64,000 bases of DNA from Mytilus edulis (GCF_963676685.1 NC_092345.1:30217585-30281584), one strand, 5' to 3'; shown: positions 13,317 to 28,300, counted from the first letter of the stretch. Numbers and translations: made by a program. The notes: generated by a model not told the origin, from the sequence alone.

Positions 13317-16300
13317 ATGGATGAGTTAGCCGACCCTTACAGTAGTGATGAGTATGGTGCTGATGCAGAGCAATCAAGAAAAGCTAATTCTACCGTAATT
13401 GTTTGGAATTGTTTTTTTTATTAAGACCTATGCCATGGCTATGAGCACAGAGTCAGAGAGAAAGCTCTACTGTGATAGTCGAGTTTGACATATTTATACA
13501 TTGTTACTGCCAAGACATAGGCGGATCCCTGGGGGGCCCGGGCCCCCCTTTTTGTGGGAAAAATTTGGTTGATTATATAGGGAATAATTGAAGCATGACT
13601 GGAGCGAGCCCCCCCTTAGGTCAGTCAGCGGGCCCCCCTTAGGAAAAGTTCTGGATCCGCCACTGCTTTTTCTACTGTTATTCGTCAAGAAAGTACCCCC
13701 ATTACGACCCTCTGAGCACAGAGCTTTAAGTTTTGACAAATCACATTAATTTTTTCTCAAAATTAACTGTTACAATAATTATTTAATACCTCTAACAAAT
13801 CATGAATAGGATATTTTGACAAATCACTTTAAACTTTTAACCACTGTGAGTGTGATGCTAACAGTAGCCAAAAATGGTTGTTTGACACCTGACAATAAAG
13901 GTCATTTCTACCCTCTATTTAGGCTTTAGCCTATTCACCTTATTGCAATTTTGAAATCTTTCTTGGTTGACTAGAGAATCTTCACCACTTGAACTATTGA
14001 CGCCATACAACAATTATTTTTCCATTGTTAAGTCAAATATTTTGTATTATGACGTCAAGATTGTTCAGGAACCTTTATGATACATGTCCAGCAATGGCGT
14101 ACAAATAGCGATAAGGTGTATACTCAGCCTAAAGTACACAATTTTGTAGTTGACATAAATTATACATGTATCCATCTCCTTCTTATTTTATGATACATTT
14201 TGTAATATATGAAAACAATTCACCCAAAGTGTTACATTTTTGTTTGTACCTGTGTAAGATAAAGTCTGAGATATTTATTCAAATTATTTTTATTAAATAA
14301 TGTTGATTAATAATATTAAGATTTCATATTTAAATATATTATTTTAAAATGTAAAATTTATATTTAAACCGTTTTATAATATGTACTATCTTTAATGATC
14401 TTTACAGTTTACTTGTTTATGAGTTACATTTTAATTTGTCAGACTGCCCCTTTACTTCTGTATAAGTCTCTCCTGTAAATATTTCATCTGCATCACTATT
14501 TAAACTTTTAACGAAGAGAGCATGTGCTTATGTCAAGTCTTAGTCAATAGGAGACAGCAATTTTTTAAATACTACGGAAAGCTAAAATAACAAAAGTTAA
14601 AATGTTTTTTTTTCTTACAGTTCCTGTATCTTTAATAAATATCTTTAAAGTTGCAAGTTTTTTACATCTTGGCATTTATCTTTTTAATAAAAAGTAAAAG
14701 AAAAAAGAAAATATACTGACTCTGAAATTGAATTGTGGGTTATATTAGAAGGGCATACATAAGCTTTGAGATAAATGACAGATAATTGGTGATATAATAA
14801 TTCGTATTTACCAGCCTGTTTGGTTCAGTTTTATCAAAATATTTAAGCAAAGAAACGTCGCTTAAAATTTATGTCCCCTCCTGGTTATTTCAATGTGTAT
14901 CAATAAGTAACACATATATATCCCATTTGTGTTCTGATACCAACCTGTTCCTGGGACAATAAGTGGTCTGTGAATTTCAAAATTAAAAAATATCCTCAAA
15001 AAATGTCATGAGTACATGTATCTTGACTTGGTCTAGTCTGTTGATCTCATTTGTTATATATATTGATCCCAAATTTAAAGATATAAGTACACACTGAGTG
15101 AATGATACAGATTCAGGACTTGTCATTACATTGTCTGTCTTTATCAGTTGCGATTGCTTTCATATTTGTTTAAACAATAAAACAATCTTCATGTATCAGC
15201 ATGTTTACTTTTTAGAAATGGCTGAAATCATCAAATGTATCACTAAACCATCTGCAGCAGGTCAAACCAATGTCTGTGTATAACTTTGGATTGGCAAATA
15301 AAAAGGACCTGAAAGCTACAAACCTAACATCACAGAGAAGTAACAGTTTTACTAATCTAGTGCCAGAACCTGTAATACAGTCTGTCAGTTCTCAGAGAAC
15401 TGCCTGGTAATATATTAATTAAGATTCTATGAAAGTACATTATTTTATGGAGTTCTGATTTTTGTTTTTTTGTGGAGGGGAAGGCAGTATTTTGCCTCGA
15501 AGAAATCAAAGAAGGAGAATCTAAAATAGTTGTTGAAATGATGGGTGCATATATAAAACAAATATGAATTAATATGGCAAGTTAGATATAGGAAGATGTG
15601 GTATGAGTGCCAATGAGACAACTCTCCATCCAAGTCACAATTTATAAAAGTAAACCATTATAGGTCAAGGTACGGTCTTCAACACAGAGCCTTGCATTGG
15701 CTCACACCAAACAGGAAGCTATAAAGGGCCCCTAAAAATTACTAACTTAAAACCATTCAAACTGGAAAACCAAGTCTAATCTATATATAAAAAAAAAAAA
15801 ACAAGAACGAGAAACACTTATGAACCACAACAACAAACGACAACTACTGATCATCAGATATATTTAAAAAAAAAAACAAAAAAAAAAACATTTATAATAC
15901 ACAGTGAATGTCAATCTATTAACATTTTCAAAGATAAAAAGCCTGAAAATACCAAGTGGACATTCAAAACACATAAATTGAAAACAAACTGACAACTCCA
16001 TCATTTATTTACTGACAATGGATGTAATTTCAGAATCTCACTTGACACATCTGATTTCATTTATCATATGATATTTTAGCATTTGTAGATCTGTAAATGA
16101 AACTTTGTGTTACTCTTAAAGAAACATTTAATTCAGATAAATATGCTAAGCATCATGACGAGTAACCAGGTGAGTCATTACAAGACATGGAAATCTTTAT
16201 TTCAGGGGAAGTAATGCATCCATACCTGACCTTCTTAAAGCCAACACAAAAGCATCATCAAGGCCATCAAGTGCTAAAACATCAGCTAGGAAACATCACC

Positions 16301-19300
16301 CTCCTACTGGTAAAAAACAACGCCCTCAAAGTGCTAAAGAAGAATGTGTCCAACGTTCGCCAGGCATTGCAGGTTGGTAGTTAATGTTTTAGTATTCTCC
16401 CATTAATTTTTTATAGTTAGACCAAGCTTTTGATGTTATTTTTTTGCACAAGCAATATATGACCACATCATCTGGACATTATTTTTATGTGTTTTGTAAA
16501 CATATTCAAATAGCTTCCTGGTAAACAGGGAACTTAAATATCATTTCTAGAAATTGTAGCATCACATTCACATTCAATCAATGTAGCATATAAGATTATT
16601 ATGATGGTAAAAGGCTCTAGGAAGACACTTAATAGATGTACACAATAGCATCTATAAAGAGGGAGGATAGACATGCACTATAGAGCCAAATTGATCCAAA
16701 AGTTAAGCTTTTTTCAAACTATCTGTTGTCTTGAATTTTTGCAGTTTTTGTAGAGTCTGCGACTTTTGTTGCAGAAAGCTCAACATAGGGATAGTGATAA
16801 AGTGGCGGCGGTGTTAGCTAACTTCTTAAAAGCTTTATATTTTAGAAGGTGGAAGACCTGGATGCTTCATACTTTGGTATATAGATGTTCAAGATACGAA
16901 GTTTCCGTCAGTCACATGTCTAATGTCCTTGACCTCATTTTCATGGTTCAGTGACTACTTGAAAAAAAGTTAAGATTTTTTGTAATGTTAAATTCTCTCT
17001 TATTATAAGTAATAGGATAACTATATTTGATACATGTGCGTACCTTGCAAGGTCATCATGCCTGTCAGACAGTTTTCACTTGACCTCGACCTCATTTCAT
17101 GGATCAGTGAACAAGGTTAAGTTTTGGTGGTCAAGTCAATATCTCAGATACTATAAGCAATAGGTCTAGTATATTTGGTGTATGGAATGACTGTAAGGTG
17201 TACATGTCCAACTGGCAGGTGTCATCTGACCTTGACTTCATTTTCATGGTTCAGTGGTTATAGTTTAGTTTTTGTGTTTTGGTCTGTTTTTTAGCTCACC
17301 TGGCCCAAAGGGCCAAGTGAGCTTTTCTCAGCACTTGGCGTCCGGCGTCCGTCGTCCGGCGTCTGTCGTCCGTCGTCTGGCGTCGTTAACTTTTACAAAA
17401 ATCTTCTCCTCTGAAACTACTGGGCCAAATTTAACCAAACTTGGCCACAATCATCATTGGGGTATCTAGTTTAAAAAATGTGTCCGGTGACCCGGCCAAC
17501 CAACCAAGATGGCCGCCATGGCTAAAAATAGAACATAGGGGTAAAATGCAGTTTTTGGCTTATAACTCAAAAACCAAAGCATTTAGAGCAAATCTGACAG
17601 GGGTAATATTGTTCATCGGGTCAAGATCTGTCTGCCCTGAAATTTTCTGATGAATCGGACATTTCGTTGTTGGGTTGCTGCCCCTGAAATGGTAATTTTA
17701 AGGAAATTTTGCTGTTTTTAGCTCACCTGGCCCGAAGGGCCAAGTGAGCTTTTCTCATCACTTGGCGTCCGGCGTCCGTCGTCGTCCGTCGTCGTCCGTC
17801 GTCGTCCTGCGTCCGTCGTCGTTAACTTTTACAAAAATCTTCTCCTCTGAAACTGCTGGGCCAAATTTAACCAAACATGACCAAAATCATTATTAGGGTA
17901 TCTAGTTTAAAAATTGTGTCCGGTGACCCGCCCAACCAACCAAGATGGCTGCCATGGCTAAAAATAGAACATAGGGGTAAAATGCAGTTTTTGGCTTATA
18001 ACTCAAAAACCAAAGCATTTAGAGCAAATCTGACATGGGGTAAAATTGTTTATCATGTCAAGATCTATCTGCCCTGAAATTTTGAGATGAATCGGACAAC
18101 CCGTTGATAGGTTGCTGCCCCTGAATTGGTAATTTTAAGGAAATTTTGCTGTTTTTGGTTATTATCTTGAATATTATTATAGATAGAGATAAACTGTAAA
18201 CAGCAAAAATGTTCAGCAAAGTAAGATCTACAAATAAGTCAACATGACCAAAATGGTCTGTTGACCCCTTTAGGAGTTATTGCCCTTTATAGTCAATTTT
18301 TAACCATTTTTCGTAAATCTTAGTTATCTTTTACAAAAATCTTCTCCTCTGAAACTACTGGACCAAATTAAACCAAACTTGGCCACAATCTTCATTCAGG
18401 TATCTAGTTTAAAAATTGTGTCCGGTGACCCGCCCAACCGACCAAGATGGCCGCCATGGCTAAAAATAGAACATAGGGTTAAAATGCAGTTTTTGGCTTA
18501 TCACTCAAAAACCAAAGCATTTAGAGCAAATCTGACGTGTGGTAAAATTGTTTATCAGGTCAAGATCTATCTGCCCTGAAATTTTGAGATGAATCGGACA
18601 ACCCGTTGATAGGTTGCTGCCCCTGAATTGGTAATTTTAAGGAAATTTTGCTGTTTTTGGTTATTATCTTGAATATTATTATAGATAGAGATAAACTGTA
18701 AACAGCAAAAATGTTCAGCAAAGTAAGATCTACAAATAAGTCAACATGACCAAAATGGTCTGTTGACCCCTTTAGGAGTTATTGCCCTTTATAGTCAATT
18801 TTTAACCATTTTTCGTAAATCTTAGTTATCTTTTACAAAAATCTTCTCCTCTGAAACTGCTGGGCAAAATTAAACCAAACTTGGCCACAATCATCATTCG
18901 GGTATCTAGTTTAAAAATTGTGTCCGGTGACCTGGCCAACCAACCAAGATGGCCGCCATGACTAAAAATAGAACTTAGGGGTGAAATGCAGTTTTTGGCT
19001 TATCACTCAAAAACCAAAGCATTTAGAGCAAATCTGACATGTGGTAAAATTTTTTATCAGGTCAAGATCTATCTGCAACAACAAAAGAGAGTTTTTAACG
19101 ACCTCAGCTGGCTATACAACCCTTGCACAATCAACTGAATTTTGCAGAAATCATTAATAGGATAGATTGCCCTTATATGATAATTTTTTATTACCTTTTT
19201 GGTTTTTTTTGGCAAAGGGGGAGCGGGGGGGGGGGGGGGGGGGGGGGGGTTGCGCAACAACAAAACAACTTCACAACTTTCTCATTACTTTGCATTTCTC

Positions 19301-22300
19301 GTTAGATAAATTTTACAAAATTCTCCCCTGAAACAACTGTCAAATTTAAACAAACTTGGTTTAAATCACCACTAGGATATCCAGGGACCACTGTGTATGA
19401 TGACCCTGCCTGCCCACATGGCTGAAATAAAACATAGGTTTCAAACGCACTTTTTAGTATTATATCTCTGAAACTAAACGACAGTACAACAGTTGCATTT
19501 ATCATGCATCAATTGTAAATAAAAATATCAGGTGAGCGACACAGGGTCCTTGGACCCTCTAGTTGGTTATTATCTTGAATATTATTATAGATAGAGATAA
19601 ACTGTAAACAGCAATAATGTTCAGCAAAGTAAGATCTACAAATAAGTCAACATGACCAAAATGGTCAGTTGACCACTTTAGGAGTTATTGCCCTTTATAG
19701 TCAATTTTTAACCATTTTTCGTAAATCTTAGTAATCTTTTAGAAAAATCTTCTCCTCTGAAACTACTGGGCCAAATTTAACCAAACTTGGCCACAATCAT
19801 CATTGGGGTATTTAGTTTAAAAAATGTGTCCGGTGACCCGGCCAACCAACCAAGATGGCCGCCATGGCTAAAAATAGAACATAGGGGTAAAATGCAGTTT
19901 TTGGCTTATAACTCAAAAACCAAAGCATTTAGAGCAAATCTGACGGGGTAATATTGTTCATCGGGTCAAGATCTGTCCGCCCTGAAATTTTCAGATGAAT
20001 CGGACATTTCGTTGTTGGGTTGCTGCCCCTGAAATGGTAATTTTAAGGAAATTTTGCTGTTTTTGGTTATTATCTTGAATATTATTATAGATAGAGATAA
20101 ACTGTAAACAGCAATAATGTTCAGCAAAGTAAGATCTACAAATAAGTCAACATGACCAAAATGGTCAGTTGACCACTTTAGAAGTTATTGCCCTTTATAG
20201 TCAATTTTTAACCATTTTTCGTAAATCTTAGTAATCTTTTAGAAAAATCTTCTTTTCTGAAACTACTGGGCCAAATTTAACCAAACTTGGCCATAATCAT
20301 CATTGGGGTATCTAGTTTAAAAAATGTGTCCGGTGAACCGCCCAACCAACCAAGATGGCCGCCATGGCTAAAAATAGAACATAGGGGTAAAATGCAGTTT
20401 TTGGCTTATAACTCAAAAACCAAAGCATTTAGAGCAAATCTGACATGGGGGTAAAATTGTTCATCAGGTCAAGATCTATCTGCCGTGAAATTTTCAGATG
20501 AATCGGACATTCCGTTGTTGGGTTGCTGCCCCTGAAATGGTAATTTTAGGAAATTTTGCTGTTTTTGGTTATTATCTTGAATATTATTATAGATAGAAAT
20601 AAACTGTAAACAGCAATACTGTTCAGCAAAGTAAGATCTACAAATAAGTCAACATGACCAAAATGGTCAGTTGACCACTTTAGGAGTTATTGCCCTTTAT
20701 AGTCAATTTTTAACCATTTTTCGTAAATCTTAGTAATCTTTTAGAAAAATCTTCTCCTCTGAAACTACTGGGCCAAATTTAACCAAACTTGGCCATAATC
20801 ATCATTGGGGTATCTAGTTTAAAAGTGTGTCCGCTGACCCGCCCAACCAACTAAGATGGCCGCCATGGCTAAAAATAGAACATAGGGGTAAAATGCAGTT
20901 TTTGGCTTATAACTCAAAAACCAAAGCATTTAGAGCAAATCTGACATGGGGGTAAAATTGTTCATCAGGTCAAGATATATCTGCCCTGAAATTTTCAGAT
21001 GAATCGGACATTCCGTTGTTGGGTTGCTGCTCCTGAAATGGTAATTTTAAGGAAATTTTGCTGTTTTTGGTTATTATCTAGAATGTTATTATAGATAGAG
21101 ATAAACTGTAAACAGCAATAATGTTCAGCAAAGTAAGATCTACAAATAAGTCAACATGACCAAAATGGTCAGTTGACCACTTTAGGGAGTAATTGCCCTT
21201 TATAGTCAATTTTTAACCATTTTTCGTAAATCTTAGTAATCTTTTAGAAAAATCTTCTCCTCTGAAACTACTGGGCCAAATTTAACCAAACTTAGCCATA
21301 ATCATCATTGGGGTATATAGTTAAAAAAATATGTCCGGTAACTCGGCCAACAAACCAAGATGGCCGCCATAGCTAAAAATAGAACATGGGGTAAAATGGA
21401 GTTTTTGGCTTATAACTCAAAAACCAAAGCATTAAGAGCAAATCTGACAGGAAGTAAAATTGTTGATCAGGTCACGATCTATCTGCCCTGGAATTTTCAG
21501 ATGAATCGGTTGTTAGGTTGCTGCCCCTGAATTGGTCATTTTGAGGAAATTTTACTGTTTTTTTTTGTTATTATCTTGAATATTATTATAGATAGAGATA
21601 AACTGTAAACAGCAATAATGTACAGCAAAGTAAGAACTAAAAATAAGTCAGTATGACCAAAATAGTCAATTGACCCCCTAAGGAGTTATGACCCTTCATA
21701 GTCAATTTTTAACAATTTTCTTAAAATTTGAAGATTTTCAATATTATTTTCCACAGAAAGTACTGTTATAAATAGAGATAATTGTAAGCAGCAAGAATGT
21801 TTAGTAAAGTAAGATCTACAAACACATCACCATCACCAAAACACAATTTTGTCATGAATCCATCTGTGTCCATTGTTTAATACTCACATAGACCAAGGTG
21901 AGCGACACAGGCTCTTTAGAGCCTCTAGTCTTATACAGTATGCAATAGGTCTACTATATTTNNNNNNNNNNNNNNNNNNNNNNNNNNNNNNNNNNNNNNN
22001 NNNNNNNNNNNNNNNNNNNNNNNNNNNNNNNNNNNNNNNNNNNNNNNNNNNNNNNNNNNNNCCTGCTGGCATGAAATTTCAGACTCAAATCAAGGTAAAA
22101 TATATGTGCACAAGTTTCATAGTGTAAAATAAAAGGCATAAATTAATTTTGAAACTTTTCATTGGATATTTTTAATACAATTCTCATGTTTATGCCTTTA
22201 TATGTTGGTATGCACAGAATAAACTGATCCTTTATAACATTTATTTAATTATATTTACCGTACTTTGATTTCAATAAAAAAAAGAACATGTTCTAATTTA

Positions 22301-25300
22301 GTTTTAATACAACTTTGTTATTTAATTGCATATTGAGTTGGGTTTTTAACACATTGATAGACAATTTTTAATTGTAGATTTGTTTAAAGTCTAATATAGC
22401 TAGGAAAACACCTCCGGCACCAGCAGGCACACCTAGACTTCATATTGATGTAGATTTGCAAAGCAAGTAAGTATTTCTCGAAAACAGTTGGCTAAATATT
22501 GATGACAGATCTGAAAACAAAATAAAATATTATTGCAATTTATTTTACACAGTAGTTTGATGGAATTTATTTTTCTCTATGTTATTTCTGTTCAAATCCT
22601 TCTTTGCTTGTCCTACTCTTTCACTAAATGTTACACAATCATCAATCTATCCTAAGACAAATAATAAAGAACAGTGGCGGATCCAGGGGGTGGTCCCACG
22701 GCGCACCGGACCACCCCTATGACGAACCTCAAATTTTTTTTAAAGTGTCTATTTTTTCAATAACTAGCTAATTAACAAATTAACAAATTAACACTTAAGA
22801 TCAATCCTTTCATCGCACTAATTGGTTATGGATTACCTGGATACCTGGAGGTGTCACAATGATAGAATACGGATCAATGCGTTTTCACCTGCATACATGT
22901 AATTAAATTGTCAAAACAGCTTGTCAACATGAAGAAGTTGACTTCTTATTTTGAAAGGTAAATAAAAAAAAAAAATTGTATTTTTAAGTGAAATTTCCAT
23001 ATATAATTGCATTGTCCAACTAACGGAGTCTCGTCTCGGTTTTAAATTTCATTTATGTACATTTGAAAAACAATCATTATGAATGAATTAAATTAAATTT
23101 GTTTATCTATCTCTTTGAGCCCCCCCCCCCCCCCCCCTCCCTCCTCCTTTTCTCCTCCCTTTTCCTTCCTAAAAGCTTTAAATGTTTAAGCACGACTGAC
23201 TGACCTACTATATATTTTAGGTCGTCAAGCTGCCCTAGTCCCAAACGCAAGTTGGAGCAAGATGACAATGTTCAGCCTAGAAAACGTCACAATTCAAATC
23301 TGCTATCTATGTATACTTTGTGTAGTTTATATGTTGTATGCCTATAGTTGTTATGACTTTGGTAAATAAAGATATAAGTGACAAGAAAATCTAGATGAAC
23401 TTTGTGATAGTCGAGGGAGCTCATCTGAGGAGTCACTTTTTGATACAATTGTTAAACCTTCATGTTCACACGCTTGAGACATTGCATTTTTCTACTAAAT
23501 ATGATGTTGGTAATTTTTCATATAAACAGCAACTCAGTGAAAAACCTCTTTTAGATATGGCCTATGCTCACGACAGGCTTACAAAACATTTTGGTAAAGA
23601 CGGTAAAGAGGCCAAAATATCACATGAATTTGCTAGGGAAAAGGCACTCAATTTTCTTGCTGTGATGGAAAATACCAAAGATAATATTAGAACTCAATCA
23701 AACACAAAAAATGCCGAAGTTGTAAGAAAAAATCGCGAAATCTTGTCCTCTGTTATCAAATGTGTGATTTTATGTGGGAGGCAAAATTTGACTTTACGAT
23801 GGCACAGAGATGAATCCAAGCATATTGTTGACAAAAACACTAATATTGGCCTTGCTGGACTTTCATACCATTCAATATTCATTTGGGACCACCCCCAAAT
23901 TTTTTTCTGGATCCGCCACTGAAGAATAGAAAGAAAGGTTATCGGTCTCATCCGAGTGCTCCTAAACAGGAGAGAATTACGAAAGAAGAAGTATGGGGTA
24001 TTCCATCCATGACACAAAATCAGTTTATGCACAACAAAAACACAAAACCAAAGGAAGAGGTCATTTATTGGTAACTCCTCAACTATATTATGACACAAAA
24101 TCAGTATATGCACAACAAAAGCACAAAACCAAAGGAAGAGCTCTTTTATTGGTGCTCTTCATGTCAAAGTAACTCCACAACTATATATGAATTGAAGAAC
24201 AAAACCATGGAGTAATATCAATAGAATGAATCAAGGAAAGAAATCAATATTTACTGTCATGATTGATTTCTCCTGAAACTATCATAGTGATTAAATTTAT
24301 GAGAGGGAGTAGAAGGGGTCCTGATCCCGAAATCCCAGGCTTAAAAACACGAAATCCTGAGGTCCCGAAATTCGAAAAAAAAAATTCCCGGATCCCGAAA
24401 GGGTCAATCCCGTTATACTGAGCTTAAAAACACCTGATCCTGGAGTCCCGATATAAGTCCTATCCCCCCTCATTTATGAGAAAAATAACATTTTTACCAA
24501 CATTAACATCTAGTCATCATGCTGACATACATATAACACTAAAATTTATTTTGTGTTGTTTGGTTGCTGTCTGTTTTATTCATATTACATATCATTCTCT
24601 TTTGCCAGTACTACTGATGATGTAGCTAATTCTCCAAGACTTCGGTACACCCATGCCGAGTCTCCTAGGACTCCTACACCACCACCACATGTACCCCCAG
24701 CACCAATACATCTTATGTTACCAACAATGTATGATGAAGAAGATGAAGACGAAGATGAGGATGAGCTTGACACAGAGAGGTACAAATTTTATAGTAATAA
24801 TATATATTTTTTCAGTTTGGGGAAAAGATTGCACTTTTATTGCCATAGCCATTGGCTAGTTAGCAATTTTTGTTTTAATTGCTATCAATTTTGAGCTCAC
24901 CTAGACTGACACTCCAGATGAGCTATTGATGTCTGTTGTTAACTTTTTCAAAAATCTTTGCCTTTGAAAGTATTGAACAGATTTGAACCAAACTTTGTGA
25001 ATATTCCTTGAAGATTTTGATTCATCAGCAAACATGACCACCATTGCAAAAAATACTGTAAATTCAGAAATTATTACGAGGTTTTTATTAATTCCAATAA
25101 TGCAACTTAGTTAGTATCGCAATAATACGTACTTTCATTATGGTTTTTTGATGCATATATCTGTATGCAGCTTTTCCTGAAATCTCAATTATTAATCTCA
25201 CATTATATCCATTCTTCCAAAAAAAATGCACATTAATAAACGCACACAATAATTTCTGAATTTACAGTAGAACGATGGGATGAATATTAATCAGGTTGAG

Positions 25301-28300
25301 ATCAATTTATTTCAATCTTTCATAAGAATTTGACAGCACATTTAGAAGTGTTTGCCTCATGAAATATTAATTTTAGCAAACTAACTCAAAACTATCAGCT
25401 CTTATAGTTGAAAATGGTAAAATTCAGAAATGATTTACTGGACAGTATACATGTACATATCAATTTACCATGACAATTTCAGAAAAAAAACTATGCATGT
25501 ATAAAATCAAGAGGAAAAGTGTTAAATTACAAATAAAAACAGTGGATGGGTATCTATATAGATCTTTAAAAAAAAAATCAAAATCTCTGAACTTTTTGTG
25601 ATATTTTATGGTTTATCTCATTTTAAAGTGGCTGTGAAAATGAAAAGATCAATATAAAAAAATGATAAAATGTTAAGTATTTAATCTTTATATTTAAAGC
25701 ATAGTATAAAATCTGGTAAAATTGGTAGTACCAATTTGGTACTCATAAATTTCAGAGTGAATTTAATATTGATGGTTTTCTGAATGTATATAATTTATAT
25801 TTTGCTGGTTTTCAGAATGTATTTATGGTTGACTAGTTTTCAGAATGTATTTATGGTTGACTGGTTTTCAAAATGTATTCATGTTTTGCAGGTTATTAAC
25901 CATGGCAGAAGAACACATACATGCTGATAAGAAATCTGAATCTATCAATGACTTCATAGAGACCGTGTCGTCTGCTAACCATTGTGTAAATGACTTGCCT
26001 GGATACACATTTACCCATGTAAATGGTCTAACTTCAAAGGAAAGCAAACTGGAGATTCATGCTAACGGTGAAAGTGATGTGGTCTCATGGGAGAAGGAGG
26101 ATGTCAATGATTCATATGATTATTCTGATTCTGAATATTCGGGACAAGTTACTAATACCCCAAGAAGTGAGTTTGACTCATACCAACCCCATCCTCTAGA
26201 GAAAGTCTCAGTAAAATTCAGTGAGGATAGAAACGTTACAATTGACATTACTCCAAGAAATGCTGGTCATAAGGTATCAGAATTAAGTAGAAAGAAACCA
26301 GAGAAAATTTTAGAATCGGAAGAGCTTCAATCAGTTTTGTCTGTTTCAAGTGCTAATACACAAGAAGTTCCTGTGAGTTCACGCAATAAGACAGTCTCAT
26401 TAACTGAAATGAAGCATGAATCAAAAACAACGAGAACTTTGACTAACAATAAAAGTTATACAAGATCAGAAAAACCAAAAAATGATAATCTGGAATTCAA
26501 CTTCAACTCTAATGATCATAAAAAGTGTGATAAAAGTTTCAGCAATAGACCAGCATCAGCATCAAGTAATAGACCAACTACGCCATTAAGTTCTGTCACG
26601 GTTGCTTACTGTGATTTGGATAACGCCAAAAAGAGAAAGCGTTACCGTGGACTGAAAAGTGAGAAAGACGTAGTAACTTTAGTTCAGCAGATGCAAGTTT
26701 CAGACAGTGATGAGGAAAAACAACAGGAAGTTATAACACCAGATAAATTAGATCCTTGGATGACAACAAAAACCACATCACAACCTTCAAAAAATTACTA
26801 TGAGCTTTCACGCCAAGTAAATCAGTCGAATGTTAAAGCACAGAAAAAGGAGAAACTTAACTCTCAGTTGGTAACTGGAGCTCCTCTTGTTAAAACAATC
26901 AAAACTATAGAATTGGATGAATCTGGCAATGATATGAAAGAAACAAAAGTTCAAAGTAATATTGATAAACAAACAAATGAATTATATGAAAAAGATAGAC
27001 AGCTAAGGGAGGCAACTAGAGTTAGATCAAAACCTAGACCTGTTAGTGAAATGGTAGGATTTATAGTATTTTTTCAATGCATGCAATGTAAATATTTAAG
27101 CAAATATGGTCATACAAGAAAACTGTGTACCTATGGAAAACAAAAAAAAGATAATTAATTTTACATGCATTTTACTTATAATTATTTGAATTTCACTGGA
27201 GTTTTATTTGTATAAAAATGCCTTGTTTTTAAGACATCATAATTTTTGCTAATTGTTGAGTTTATTAAAGAAAATGAAAACTTAAATTAAGAATTAGTCC
27301 TATGCATTGAAATAAACTTGAGAAACATTTGGATTCATTTGAATCAAATAACTTTATTGCCCTCTTTAGTTGATTTTGTATGTAATGTAAATTGTTTCAC
27401 TTGTAGATCAACAGAAACCGTAGTGTAAAAAAAGATAATGAAGTCCTTAAGAATGGACACAGTACAAAACCCGAAGAAAGTCTTAAAAAGGTATGGACAG
27501 GTATCTCTGTAAGAAACATTGGGAATGTGGTAAGACGTTTAATTTGGAATATTTAACTGGACGGACCAAGTCCGGTTAAACATGTTAAAGAGAAGTAACT
27601 CAAAGTTACTTGAACCGTGCCAACATAAATTGAAGTTACTTTATATTAATGTTTTTTTTTTCAATCTTTAAATTATAAGAAAAAAAATAAAATGTATGAA
27701 TTTTTATACGCCCGTCTTTTAGACGGGACGTATTATGGTATACCGTTGTCCGTCACTTACAACAATAACTCAAAAACACTTTCACCAATTTCCATGAAAC
27801 TTAAGTGAATTGTTTATATCTATTGACGTAAGCTTCTTTTCGGTTTTTTTTAATATCAGATTTTAAGTTTTGGATTTATGGGGCTTTATTCATAAAAAAG
27901 GGGGGATTTTCAACACTTCGGACAATAACACAAAAAGTCTTTCACCAATGTCCATGAAACTTTGGTGAATTGTTAATATCTATTGATGTTAGCTCCCTTT
28001 TAATTTTTATAAATTTCAGATCTTAAGTTTTGGATTTATGGGGCTTTATTCATAAAAAAAAGGGGGATTTTCAACACTTCGGACAATAACTCAAAAAGGC
28101 TTTCACCAATGTCCATGAAACTTTAGTGAATTGTTTATATCTATTGATGTAAGCTCCCTTTCAATTTTTATAAATTTCAGATTTTAAGTTTTGGATTTAT
28201 GGGGCTTTATTCATAAAAAAAAGGGGGATTTTCAACACTTCGGACAATAACACAAAAAGGCTTTCACCAATGTCCATGAAACTTTGGTGAATTGTTTATA

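Larger units (their letters stand above)
17293..21928 (+). mobile_element. Tandem-core element, family 1 (outer copy), Helentron-associated-like
   Basis: The 5' end AGCTCACCT opens a long hairpin (17293-17323, centre GGCCCAAAGGGCC). A GTCC/GTCG microsatellite follows (about 17338-17390), then a core of roughly 500-bp units: TTAGGAGTTATTGCCC or variants recur near 18271, 18772, 19678, 20180, 20682, 21184 and 21681. At the 3' end, AGGTGAGC (21896-21903) is the complement of GCTCACCT, followed by hairpin GGCTCTTTAGAGCC (21910-21923) and terminal CTAG. No transposase is encoded. The layout resembles INE/pearl-type elements mobilised by Helentrons; the family assignment is inference. It contains a nested relative (17720-19562). 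Confidence 0.75.

Noticed and set aside
17272..18579. Several plus-strand frames with similar protein sequences
   Set aside because: They are repeated units of the tandem-core element, not a gene family; each breaks at unit borders.
19069..19305. Poly-Pro and poly-Gly frames
   Set aside because: Caused by the 25-G run at 19225-19249.
21873..22139. Frames running through the N gap
   Set aside because: N bases carry no information; only 22062-22094 is supported as an exon end, by its splice site and phase.
24585..24785. Minus-strand frame with a poly-Ser run
   Set aside because: It is the complement of the acidic GAT/GAA-rich exon at 24609-24779, which has valid splice sites.
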